Part shown: positions 1 to 8,849 of the stretch, piece by piece
Numbering within the stretch: the first letter of the stretch is position 1
How the letters are laid out: each line of letters opens with the position of its first letter
Source: an uncultured Erythrobacter sp.
Lineage (GTDB): Bacteria > Pseudomonadota > Alphaproteobacteria > Sphingomonadales > Sphingomonadaceae
Reading direction: 5' to 3'
Length of the DNA stretch: 63,712 nt
Assembly (NCBI GenBank): GCA_947499095.1
Contig: CANMMR010000011.1
Location: 1 to 63,712, forward strand
Position numbers and translations under genes: made by a program
Notes under the pieces: generated by a model
Told to the model about the DNA's origin: nothing
Database searches by the model: none
Seen by the model: only the letters and a program-made list of their open reading frames with translations

Positions 1-2
1 GG

Positions 3-89
3 CGCCGCGTCGCCACCCGCTTCGACCGCAATATCAAGACCTTCATGGCAACCATCGCCATCGCAGCCTTCGTCACGGGGTGGCTCTAA
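3..89 (+). CDS. IS5-family transposase, C-terminal end only (cut by window edge)
   Basis: Only the last 28 residues are visible, reading in frame 3 from the left edge to a TAA. The tail, with RRVATRFDR followed by a hydrophobic stretch ending FVTGWL, resembles the usual C terminus of IS5-family DDE transposases, where an arginine-rich segment precedes a short hydrophobic end. The catalytic residues lie outside the window, so it cannot be said whether the copy is intact. It suggests an insertion sequence immediately to the left. No terminal inverted repeat could be recognised downstream of the stop. Confidence 0.65.
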   Translation, partial: RRVATRFDRNIKTFMATIAIAAFVTGWL

Positions 90-171
90 TGAGTCCGGAC
101 CCTAGATGATAACTTCAAATTGTTCCGCGGAGGATCGATATCGGCGGGGTCAGACAGTGAAAAGATAAACC

Positions 172-669
<498 letters not shown>

Positions 670-790
670 TCTCAGGCCTTGAGCGGGAGGTGTCGTACCT
701 CTCGCTCAAGCTGCCATTCCGTTTCACGGCGCTCCGACTGGCGCGTAGTCCGACAGGGGCACACAGGCTCGTCACGCCTGCCTGCTCAAT

Positions 791-1477
791 TCACTCCTGG
801 GCAGCGAGCGTTTCGAGCAGCTTTTCGGCAGCGGGCTCGCTCGACGGCGGGTTCTGGCCGGTGATCAGCAGGCCGTCCTGCACCACGTAGGGTTCGAATA
901 CGCCCGCTTCGGAAAACTCGCCGCCCTGCTCCTTCAGTACATCCTCAAGGAGGAAAGGCACCACGTCCGTCAGGCCGACCGCTTCCTCTTCTTCATTGGT
1001 GAATCCGGTGACCTTTCGGCCCTTCACGATCGGGTCGCCTTCTGGTGAAGTTACGTTCTTGAGCACGGCAGGTGCATGGCAGACGAGCGCCACCGGCTTG
1101 CCCGCCGAGAGCGCACCTTCGATAGTCGCCTTTGAATCCGCGCTCTCGGCCAGATCCCACAAGGGACCGTGACCGCCGGGGTAAAACACCCCATCGAAAT
1201 GAGAGACGTCGACTTCGGCCAGCTTCAGTGTCGAAGCGAGATGCGCCTGCGCTTCCTCGTCACCCTTGAACCGCTTGGTCGCATCTGTTTGCGCATCGGG
1301 TTCGTCGGACTTGGGGTCGAGCGGCGGCTGCCCGCCGTTCGGGCTCGCCAGCGTAATGTCGTGGCCGGCATCCTTGAGCACGTAGTAGGGCGCGGCAAAT
1401 TCCTCGAGCCAGAACCCGGTCTTCTCGCCGGTATCGCCAAGTTTGTCGTGGCTGGTGAGAACCATGAGGATTTTCAT
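791..1477 (-). CDS. DJ-1/PfpI family protein (class I glutamine amidotransferase-like)
   Basis: The protein is 228 residues. The nucleophile elbow is VALVCHAP with Cys133, and an acidic residue near the N terminus (GFWLEE, about residue 25) fits the Cys-Glu-His site of this family. PGGHGPLWDL at 100-109 is the conserved loop facing the Cys. Relatives act as glyoxalase III, deglycase-like or chaperone proteins (Hsp31 type); which applies here is unknown. The start was set at the MKILMV ATG because an AGGA ribosome binding site lies just upstream; a longer reading to 1513 adds a basic, non-conserved leader. It is a single gene, facing away from the TetR gene. Confidence 0.85.
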   Translation of the reverse strand: MKILMVLTSHDKLGDTGEKTGFWLEEFAAPYYVLKDAGHDITLASPNGGQPPLDPKSDEPDAQTDATKRFKGDEEAQAHLASTLKLAEVDVSHFDGVFYPGGHGPLWDLAESADSKATIEGALSAGKPVALVCHAPAVLKNVTSPEGDPIVKGRKVTGFTNEEEEAVGLTDVVPFLLEDVLKEQGGEFSEAGVFEPYVVQDGLLITGQNPPSSEPAAEKLLETLAAQE

Positions 1478-1664
1478 GCGCGTAGTCCTTTTTATCTTGG
1501 GGGAGGGTTCCATCGGCTTTGGCCGACCCTTCGCATTCGGAACACGCGGGCAGGGTTTCGGTTTCGCGCTCTAACTTCTCCTGCGCCCGGAACCGATCGC
1601 CGCCTGGGAAAATATCGAAGACAGATGGGTCGCTCCGCATGGAGGAGCACGCACCCTTGCTCAT

Positions 1665-1686
1665 ATATTCAACAACCATTGAATAT
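1665..1686. promoter_or_regulatory. Candidate TetR operator (8+6+8 inverted repeat)
   Basis: ATATTCAA at 1665-1672 and its exact reverse complement TTGAATAT at 1679-1686 are separated by 6 bases, 43 bases before the TetR-family start codon. Perfect short palindromes just upstream of a TetR gene are the usual autoregulatory operators. The AT-rich arms also differ sharply from the GC-rich surroundings. Assignment to this regulator is inference from position. Confidence 0.7.
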
Positions 1687-1728
1687 TGATTGCCCGGACC
1701 GTATGTTGCGTTGCACAAGGAACGATGC

Positions 1729-2358
1729 ATGACCGAACGACGCGGGCGTGGACGCCCGAGAGAAAAGGATAGCGACACCAGTGCGGCGATTTCGCGCGCC
1801 GCGCTGCAGCGCTTTGCCGCGCAGGGCTTCGAAGCTACTTCGCTGCGCGAGATCGCCGACGATGCCGGAGTCGACGTCGCGCTGATTTCCTATCGATTCG
1901 GCGGCAAGCAAGGCTTGTGGAAGGATATCGTTTCGCAGGCGGGTGCGGCCTTGCGCGAGGCGCTCGAACGAGCCCTGGGCGATAGCGAGGCAACGGGCGC
2001 GCAAAAACGGCTGGAGCATTCGGCACATGCCTTCCTCACTTATCTTCTCGGTCGACCAGAGGTCCCGCGCCTGCTGCTGCGTGACATAACGATCGATAGC
2101 GATCGCTCGAAATGGCTGCTCGAGACGCTTTCTCTGCCGCTTCACCAGCATTTCATCGCTTTGGCGCAAGCCGCAGCGGACGAGCGTGACAAGGCCCCGG
2201 CGCATCTCGAGTTCCGAGTAGCGAATTTCATCTATTCCGCCGCCAGCACCGTCGCCCGGCGTGAGCGCCTCGGCAAGCTTGTCAGCGGCGTGGAAGACAA
2301 TGCGCAATTTGCAGCCGCGCTCGAAGAGGTACTCGTCAAGGGAGCGCTAATGCCGTGA
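1729..2358 (+). CDS. TetR/AcrR-family transcriptional regulator
   Basis: A 209-residue repressor. A basic leader (RRGRGRPREKD) is followed by a classic TetR helix-turn-helix at about residues 15-60: ALQRFAAQGFEATSLREIA, then VALISYRFGGKQGLWKDI. The rest is the all-helical ligand-binding and dimer domain. The ATG at 1729 has an AAGGA site at the right distance; a TTG at 1690 would put the operator-side sequence in the protein and is unlikely. Its stop overlaps the GTG start of the MFS gene, so it is the first gene of a drug-efflux operon and most likely represses it through the palindrome at 1665-1686. The inducer is unknown. Confidence 0.9.
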   Translation: MTERRGRGRPREKDSDTSAAISRAALQRFAAQGFEATSLREIADDAGVDVALISYRFGGKQGLWKDIVSQAGAALREALERALGDSEATGAQKRLEHSAHAFLTYLLGRPEVPRLLLRDITIDSDRSKWLLETLSLPLHQHFIALAQAAADERDKAPAHLEFRVANFIYSAASTVARRERLGKLVSGVEDNAQFAAALEEVLVKGALMP

Positions 2359-4040
2359 CCGAGCCCGATACCCTCATCGACACTGTGGATGGCTACCGCT
2401 TCAAGCCGCACGAGATGCCGATCCTTCCCGGCTCTCCGGCCAATCCCGACCACCCTCCGGTGCGCCGCGCAGTCTATCTCGCGATCGGTGTCTTCATGGC
2501 GCTGGTAGGCGGCGCGCAAAACGGATTCCTGCTCGCCAACGCACCGGCGCTTCAGGCCGAATTCGCGCTGACCCCGGTCGAGACGGGGTGGCTGACGGTG
2601 GCCTTCTATTCGACCTACGCCACGATGAGCATGCTGCTGTTTCGTGTGCGGCAGGAATTCGGGATACAGCCTTTCGTGCGTTGGGCCATGGCCGGACTGG
2701 TTGCAGCCAATTTCGTGCAGATGATCGGTTCCGGCTACTATCCCGAACTTGCCGCGCGTGCGGTCGCCGGCATCACCGCCAGCGGGCTGTCGGCGCTGGC
2801 GATCTACTACATTATGCAGGGTCTTCCGGCCGCGATGCGCGTGGGCGGACTGGTTATCTCGCTGGGTCTGATACAGGTGTCATTCCCGCTTGCTCGGGCA
2901 GTGTCGCCGGCTCTGCTAGTCGATGGCGACATGACAAATGTCTTCCAGTTCCAGTTCGCCCTGTCGCTACTGGGCCTAGGCATGGTGATCCTGCTGCGGC
3001 TCCCGCCGGGTATCCGCAAGCAGACCTTCGAGAAGCTCGACATCCCAAGCATTGCGCTCTTCATCATCGGGATTGCAGCATTTTGCGCTTTCCTGATCCA
3101 GGGCCGCATCCAGTGGTGGGACACGCCATGGCTCGGTTACGCGCTGGCCGCCAGCATCCTCGCGCTGGGCGGGTGCTTCCTCATCGAAGCCAACCGCAAG
3201 AGCCCCATGCTCGACCTCAGCTGGCTGTCGAGCCGCTCGATCATCGCGCTTGCTCTGGTCGGCGCGACGGTCCGCATCCTCGTTGCCGAACAGGGCTTCG
3301 GGGCGAGCGGGATGTTCGCAGCGCTGGGTTACGGCAATGAGCAGCTGACCAGCTATTTCTGGGTGCTTGCCGGGGCGACATTCGGCGGCATGGCGCTGTC
3401 GGTCGTGCGCCTGGACCCTAAGGACCTGACCCGGCCCGTGCTATTCGCGATCCTCGTTATCTGCATCGCCGTCTTTGCCGATACGCGCACGGGGGTAATG
3501 ACGCGGCCGCAGGACCTCTACCTCACGCAAGCCGCGATCGCTTTCGCTGCGGTCTTCGCCATGGGACCGATCATGATGGAGGGCATGCTGCGCGCGCTTG
3601 CGGCGGGCCAGAGCTATGTCATCAGCTTCATCGCGATATTCTCGCTCTCGCAATCGATCGGCGGCTTGGCCGGTATCTCGCTGCTGTCCGCGTTCCACAC
3701 CGTGCGCCTGAAGACGCATCTCATCGACGCCGGAAGCACGCTCACCCTCGCGAACCAGCAACTGGGTCAGGCTCTCGGCAATGCCGCACAGCGCGCCGCT
3801 CCGCTCCAGGGCGATCCCGCGCTCCAGCAACAGGCGGCCGCATCGAGCGTCTCGCAGGAAGTCGGCCGAGAAGCTGCCGTGCTCGCTTTCAACGACGTAT
3901 TCTTTCTCATCGGTACGCTCTCGGCGGTGACTTTCGCCGTCGTCTTCGTGCCGTGGCTAATCAACAAGATCCGCGGGCGCAACCCGCTCGCCAAGGAACT
4001 GGCTTTCATGGAGGCCATGTTCGCAAGGACCAGACAATGA
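2355..4040 (+). CDS. MFS drug/solute efflux permease, DHA2-like (EmrB type)
   Basis: A 561-residue inner-membrane protein with about 14 hydrophobic segments, which is the DHA2 layout rather than the 12-helix MFS form. The N terminus has a soluble lead-in of about 35 residues (to PPVRRAV) before the first helix. It starts at GTG overlapping the TetR stop, and its own stop overlaps the ATG of the HlyD-like gene, so translation is probably coupled. With the adaptor and the outer-membrane factor downstream it should form an EmrAB-TolC-like pump that expels toxic compounds across both membranes. Substrate range cannot be read from the sequence. Confidence 0.88.
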   Translation: MTEPDTLIDTVDGYRFKPHEMPILPGSPANPDHPPVRRAVYLAIGVFMALVGGAQNGFLLANAPALQAEFALTPVETGWLTVAFYSTYATMSMLLFRVRQEFGIQPFVRWAMAGLVAANFVQMIGSGYYPELAARAVAGITASGLSALAIYYIMQGLPAAMRVGGLVISLGLIQVSFPLARAVSPALLVDGDMTNVFQFQFALSLLGLGMVILLRLPPGIRKQTFEKLDIPSIALFIIGIAAFCAFLIQGRIQWWDTPWLGYALAASILALGGCFLIEANRKSPMLDLSWLSSRSIIALALVGATVRILVAEQGFGASGMFAALGYGNEQLTSYFWVLAGATFGGMALSVVRLDPKDLTRPVLFAILVICIAVFADTRTGVMTRPQDLYLTQAAIAFAAVFAMGPIMMEGMLRALAAGQSYVISFIAIFSLSQSIGGLAGISLLSAFHTVRLKTHLIDAGSTLTLANQQLGQALGNAAQRAAPLQGDPALQQQAAASSVSQEVGREAAVLAFNDVFFLIGTLSAVTFAVVFVPWLINKIRGRNPLAKELAFMEAMFARTRQ

Positions 4041-5146
4041 CTGACCCGAACCCTTCCGAAACCGAACTCATGAGCAAAGACCCGCCCGCTACCGAGCAGG
4101 AAACGGGGTGGTCGCCCAATCCTTCGCGCCGCCGGATCGTGGTGGCGGCCGGGGCAATCCTCCTCGGTGTGCTCGTGGCGCTGTTCGCCTGGGGCCTGCC
4201 ACCTTTCGCAGGCGGCGACGAGACGACGAACAACGCCTATGTCCGCGGACGCACCACGGTCGTCAGCCCGCAGGTAGCAGGGTACCTCGTCGAGGTGCCG
4301 GTGGCGGACTTCCAGCGCGTGGAAAAAGGCGAATTGCTCGCCCGGATCGACGATGCACCCTATCAGCAAAAGCTCCAGCAGGGCGCGGCCAACACGGCAG
4401 CGCAGCAGGCGACGCTGGCCAACAGCACGCAAAGCCTTCGCTCGGCACAGGCGCAGCTCGAGCTGCAGGATGCCGCCGTCGCTGCTGCCCGCGCCGGGTT
4501 GCAGAAGGCGCAGGCCGACATGAACCGCATCGCGGAGCTGGTCGACGAAGGCTCGGTTTCGCTGCGTGAACGCGACCAGGCCCGCGCAGCGCTGCAGCAG
4601 GCGCAGGCGGGCGTCAGGCAGGCGCAGGCGCAGCGCGCCATCGCGGCGGAAAACGTGCGCTCGGTCACCGTCGGGCGCGGCGCGCTCGAAGCGCAGGTCG
4701 CCGGGGCGGAGGCCTCCAAGGGGCTTGCCGAGTTCGAACTCTCGCGCACCGAAATCCGCGCGCCGCGGGCAGGACGGCTTAGCGAGGTCAGCGCGCGCGT
4801 CGGCCAGCTGGTCAGTGCCGGGACCCAGCTCATGTACATCGTCCCCGACGACTTGTGGGTCGTCGCCAACTTCAAGGAAACGCAGACCGCGAACATGGCC
4901 GTTGGCCAGCGCGCCACGCTGGAGATCGATGCTTTGGGCGGCATCGAACTCACAGGCCGGGTGCAGAGCATAGCGCCTGCGGCCAGCAGCGAGTTCAGCC
5001 TCGTCAAGCCGGACACGGGCGCAGGAAATTTCGTGAAGGTGCCGCAACGTATCGCCGTGCGCATCGTGCTCGACAAGGGACAGGAGGCGGCAAAGCGGCT
5101 CGGTCCGGGCATGTCGGTTGTCGCCACCGTCCACACGGAGGATTGA
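4037..5146 (+). CDS. HlyD/EmrA-family periplasmic adaptor
   Basis: A 369-residue membrane-fusion protein. After a cytoplasmic segment of about 30 residues comes a single transmembrane helix (IVVAAGAILLGVLVALFAWG). Then follows a split biotinyl-lipoyl domain (VVSPQVAGYLVEVPV ... EIRAPRAGRLSEV) around a long Ala/Gln-rich coiled-coil hairpin, and a beta-barrel end. This links the MFS pump to the outer-membrane channel. The ATG at 4037 overlaps the MFS stop by four bases (ATGA); upstream in-frame starts would run into the MFS gene. The next gene begins two bases after the stop. Confidence 0.9.
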   Translation: MTDPNPSETELMSKDPPATEQETGWSPNPSRRRIVVAAGAILLGVLVALFAWGLPPFAGGDETTNNAYVRGRTTVVSPQVAGYLVEVPVADFQRVEKGELLARIDDAPYQQKLQQGAANTAAQQATLANSTQSLRSAQAQLELQDAAVAAARAGLQKAQADMNRIAELVDEGSVSLRERDQARAALQQAQAGVRQAQAQRAIAAENVRSVTVGRGALEAQVAGAEASKGLAEFELSRTEIRAPRAGRLSEVSARVGQLVSAGTQLMYIVPDDLWVVANFKETQTANMAVGQRATLEIDALGGIELTGRVQSIAPAASSEFSLVKPDTGAGNFVKVPQRIAVRIVLDKGQEAAKRLGPGMSVVATVHTED

Positions 5147-5148
5147 TC

Positions 5149-6516
5149 GTGAAACGCAGATCGCTCGCCTTGATGGCCGCCATCGCACTCGCCCTGTCTG
5201 CTTGCGCTCCCACGCTGCAGGAGGCCCCGATCGGTAGCGCCGTTGCCCCGCCAACCGAGTGGCGTACAGACCTCGGTGCAACTGCGCCGGTCGAACAGGA
5301 CTGGTGGAACTCGTTCGGCGACCCTCAGCTTTCGTACCTGGTCGAAAAGGCGCGGGCCAATAACGCGGACGTGCAGGTCGCCGCTGCCCGTGTCGAGGAG
5401 GCGCGCGCGACCGAACTGGGTTCGCGCGGCTACCTCCTGCCTTCGATCGGCGTTGGCGTGGAGGGCGGCGTCCGGCGCGAGATCTCACCCTTCGGTCAGG
5501 CGCAGACTTCGGTAGCCGCGCAGCCAGCCTTCCGCGCATCCTACGAAGTCGATCTTTTCGGCAAGAACGCCGCCCGCATCGATGCCGCAGAGGCGGGTGT
5601 CGCTGCCAGCGCGGCGGGCGCAGAGGCAGCGCGGCTGTCGGTGAGCGCGGCAACTGCCAGCGGCTATATCACCCTGCTGGCGCTCGACAGCCGGCTTTCC
5701 GTCCTGGAGGAAACGCTGGCAGCGCGGCAGGAGGCGGTGAGGTTTGCCCGCGACCGGGCCGAGGTTGGCTACACCTCCCAGTTGCCCCTGAGGCAGGCCC
5801 AGGCCGAGTACCAGGCCACCGCGCAACTCGTCCCGCAATTGAAGGCGCAGATCGCGCGGCAGGAAAACGCCCTCTCGGTCCTGACAGGCGAACTACCCAG
5901 TGCGATCGCACGGGGTGGGACATTGGAGGGCCTGCGCCGTCCAGTTGCTCCTGCGACTCTGCCGTCCGAGCTGCTGCGCCGTCGGCCCGATGTCGCAGCC
6001 GCGGAATACCGCATCGCAGCAGCCGACGCGAAAATGCGCATCGCGCGTGCCGACTTCATGCCTTCGATAGATCTGGGCGCGACGGCGGGGCTGGTTCTCT
6101 CCGACCTGCTGGCCGATCCCGTGGGCGTATGGTCGCTGGGCGGCAGCATTCTCGCTCCGATCTTCCAAGGCGGAAAGCTGCAGGCACAGCTCGACGGGGC
6201 GACGGCGCAGCGGGACCAGGCGGCCTGGGCATACCGCTCTACCGTCGTTGAAGCGTTCAGGGAAGTGGAGGACCGCATGGCGGTGCTGGCCAATCTGCAA
6301 GACCAGCAGGCTGCGCTCGAAGCCCAGCAGCTGGCCGTCGCCGACGCACTTCGTCATGCACGCAACCGCTACCGTGCCGGCTATTCGCCCTATATCGAGC
6401 AGGTCGATGCACAGCGCGCCTTACTTGGTGTGGAACTGTCGCTGATCCAAGTGCAGGCGGATGAACTGACCACGCTGGTTGGGCTCTATCAAGCGGTGGG
6501 CGGGGCGCCGGAATGA
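5149..6516 (+). CDS. NodT-family outer-membrane efflux lipoprotein
   Basis: A 455-residue outer-membrane factor of the TolC superfamily. It begins at GTG and has a lipoprotein signal: MKRRSLALMAAIALALSAC, with the lipidated Cys at residue 19. Two OEP repeats follow. The first includes LVEKARANNADVQVAAARVEEARA, and the second includes LLRRRPDVAAAEYRIAAADAK, a hallmark of RND/NodT channels. It completes the tripartite pump with the MFS and HlyD genes upstream. The two-base gap to the adaptor gene argues for one transcript. It is probably the last gene of the operon, as the next region is a degraded recombinase/restriction scar. Confidence 0.9.
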   Translation: MKRRSLALMAAIALALSACAPTLQEAPIGSAVAPPTEWRTDLGATAPVEQDWWNSFGDPQLSYLVEKARANNADVQVAAARVEEARATELGSRGYLLPSIGVGVEGGVRREISPFGQAQTSVAAQPAFRASYEVDLFGKNAARIDAAEAGVAASAAGAEAARLSVSAATASGYITLLALDSRLSVLEETLAARQEAVRFARDRAEVGYTSQLPLRQAQAEYQATAQLVPQLKAQIARQENALSVLTGELPSAIARGGTLEGLRRPVAPATLPSELLRRRPDVAAAEYRIAAADAKMRIARADFMPSIDLGATAGLVLSDLLADPVGVWSLGGSILAPIFQGGKLQAQLDGATAQRDQAAWAYRSTVVEAFREVEDRMAVLANLQDQQAALEAQQLAVADALRHARNRYRAGYSPYIEQVDAQRALLGVELSLIQVQADELTTLVGLYQAVGGAPE

Positions 6517-6625
6517 ATAGACCAAGACCTTCGGCCCTGCGTCTGAGAATCGCTGCTTTGCCACCATGGTCGTTCAGTGAAACGCATTGCCGGAGCGCTG
6601 CTGACGGTCCGCTTTCACACGATCT

Positions 6626-7050
6626 CTATGAAAGCCCGAATGACCGGAATGAGGGCGCAAAGCTGCCGATATGAGGGCAGTGATACAAGAATTTCCCAAT
6701 GATTACGTCCTTGAGATCGACGAGGTCGGCCTCGATCGACTCGAAGAGCCGCTGGATGGCGGTGTCGGCGGCAGTGCGCTCGTTGCGCAGCGCGACGATG
6801 TGGCGTTTGCGCTTTGCGTCGGCACCGGCCGAGCGCTCGAGAAGCTGCGCCAGAAGCTTCTCGAGACGGGCAGGATCGAGCAGACGCTGCTCGAGAACCT
6901 CGACGACGGCGTTGTCAGCCTGCTGCATGGGAATATTGTTGCCACCACAGGTGCGATCCTTCTTCCGGCGCACGTTCGAACAGGAATAGTATCGATACTG
7001 GCCGCCCTTACCGTTCATCAGCATCATAGCGCCGTCGCAGCCCGCGACGA
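6626..7050 (-). pseudogene. Remnant of a serine recombinase (C-terminal zinc ribbon and coiled coil)
   Basis: On the minus strand the reading contains CDGAMMLMNGKGGQYRYYSC, the zinc-ribbon motif of large serine recombinases. A helical tail with QRLLDPARLEKLLAQLLER follows. The catalytic resolvase domain and the middle of the protein are missing; upstream the frame runs into antisense of the restriction gene. The first Cys pair of the ribbon seems lost at the junction near 7050, and the end after VDLKD is replaced by repeat sequence. It is therefore a fragment. It differs from the intact recombinase at 56799-58412, so the two are not recent copies. The boundaries are approximate. Confidence 0.75.
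6638..6704. repeat. 67 bp dispersed repeat, copy 1
   Basis: It starts GAATGACCGGAATGAGGGCG and ends AATTTCCCAATGATT. A second copy of exactly the same length lies at 18368-18434, with 24 of the first 26 and all of the last 15 bases identical; the middle has diverged. The first part also occurs inverted at 61622-61653. Here it overlaps the broken end of the recombinase fragment. Confidence 0.7.
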
Positions 7051-8758
7051 GCGGCGCCAGATCACGCCGCAGGACGTCGCCACCATGGCGGACGTGATCG
7101 TGGCAACGGTCCAGTCCTTTCGCGTCGCGCAGGCGGAGCAGCGCAACGTCTACAAAGACGACGAGAATTTCGAGGCGTTCTTCAAGGGCAGGGCGCTCCC
7201 GGATGGGCTGATGCGCAATTCCACCACCGCGGAGAAGCGCCCGGGCGAAATCAGTTGGTCCTTCGCCAATGTCATGCGGCTGGTGCGACCCGTGATGATT
7301 GTCGACGAGGCGCATAACTTTGTCACCGGCCTGTCCGAAGAGACAGGGGCGCGCCTCGATCCCTCTGCCATCATCGAGTTCACCGCGACGCCGCTGCAGT
7401 CGAACGTTATCGTGTCCGCCACCGCCGACGAGTTGAAAGCGGAGCAGATGATCAAGCTGCCGATCCACCTGACCCAGCACACCGGGTGGGAATCGGCGAT
7501 CATTCACGCACTGCAGCAACGCGCCGGTCTCGATCGTATAGCAAAGGAAGCGAACGAGCCGATCCGGCCCATCGCGCTTTACCAGGCACAGGCGCGGACC
7601 GAAGGCGCGGAAGCCACAGTGGATGTCGTAAAGGCCAAGCTGATCGAGCATGGCATTGCCGAAGATGCCATCGCGGTTGCGACGGGCGATCAGCGTGAGC
7701 TCGACGGGATCGATCTGTTCGCCCCGGACTGCAAAATCGAGCATGTCATCACAGTCGAAGCGCTGCGCGAAGGCTGGGATTGCTCCTTCGCCTACGTGTT
7801 TTGCTCGGTCGCCAATATCCAATCCGCTACGGCGGTGGAGCAATTGCTCGGCCGGGTGTTGCGCATGCCTTTCGCAAAGCGCCGTCCAGTGGAAGAGCTC
7901 AATCGCGCCTACGCCCATGTAACGGGTATTGGCTTCCACGCCGCAGCAAACAAGCTGAAAGACACTCTGGTCGCGATGGGTTTCGACGAGCGAACCGCGC
8001 GCGATGAGATCATTGCGCAGCGCGCAGCCGATGCAGCTGCCGCAGTGCTGCCCATGCCCGGGCATTCGCCACTTCCCCCGGTGTCGCTTCCCGCAGCGCC
8101 GGATGTCGCCGCGATGCCACTGGAAGTGCGCGATGCCCTGACCATTGTCGGTGAGGGCGAGGGGGTTTCCGTGGTTATCGACCCGGAAGCGAGCGATGAA
8201 GTCCTCGACCAGATCGGTGCGATCCTTGCTTCTCTTGCCTGCGACAACGACCCCAGCGCATCGATCGCCGCGCACAAAGAGCGCCGCCAAGCTGCCGCGA
8301 CGCCTTCTCAGCGCGGCGATAGCTTCACCATTCCGGGCATGGTGCTCGAGCAGTATGGGGAACTCGACCTTGTCGAGCCCACGACACTGCTCGATCTCGC
8401 CGGATTGACATTGGACGGCGTCGATCCTTCGCTGCCCGGTTTCGCGCTGTCCGAGGCGCCGGACGTCGTGACCGTCGACGTCGCCGATGGGCAGGTTCGC
8501 ATCAGCCGCGAAACATCGCAGCAAATTCTCCAGCTGGAAGACGAAACCGCGTGGACTGCGGCCGACCTCTCGCGTTGGCTGGATCGGACGACATCCCAGA
8601 TCGACATCTCGCAGCCGGTATTCCTCGAATACTGCCGGAGGGTGGTGGTCAATCTGGTGGACAACGACGGCGTGTCCTTGATTCCCGAAACGCGGCGCGA
8701 CAACGAAAAATACATCGAAAGCCGACCTTTTCGCCGAAGGGCAAAAATTCGGCCGTGA
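7045..8758 (+). pseudogene. Truncated type III restriction-type DEAD/DEAH helicase (Res subunit) fragment
   Basis: The plus-strand frame from about 7045 encodes the central part of a superfamily 2 helicase like the Res subunit of type III restriction enzymes. It has the DEAH box VDEAHNF, the motif III-like FTATP, and the later motif ATAVEQLLGRVLRMPFAK. The Walker A region and any Mod partner are absent, and the frame opens only because it reads antisense through the recombinase fragment (ATG at 6671). The C terminus ends in a non-conserved basic tail (RPFRRRAKIRP), suggesting a frameshift or deletion there. It is probably non-functional; translation of a hybrid protein from 6671 cannot be ruled out. 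Confidence 0.7.
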
Positions 8759-8849
8759 GCGAAATGCCAACCTTTAACCGGCAAAGGGCCTGAAGCTGCC
8801 CCAAGCCGAGAGCCATCAAAGGTGCCGCAACGGAACTAGACGCGGCGGA

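Noticed and set aside
3767..5653. Long minus-strand open frame opposite the MFS/HlyD/NodT genes
   Set aside because: It is arginine- and proline-rich, has no family resemblance, and lies entirely under three well-supported plus-strand genes in GC-rich DNA.
6671..8758. A single 695-residue protein
   Set aside because: The first 125 residues are the antisense of a recognisable recombinase zinc-ribbon tail; only the rest resembles a helicase, so it is a fusion of two fragments.
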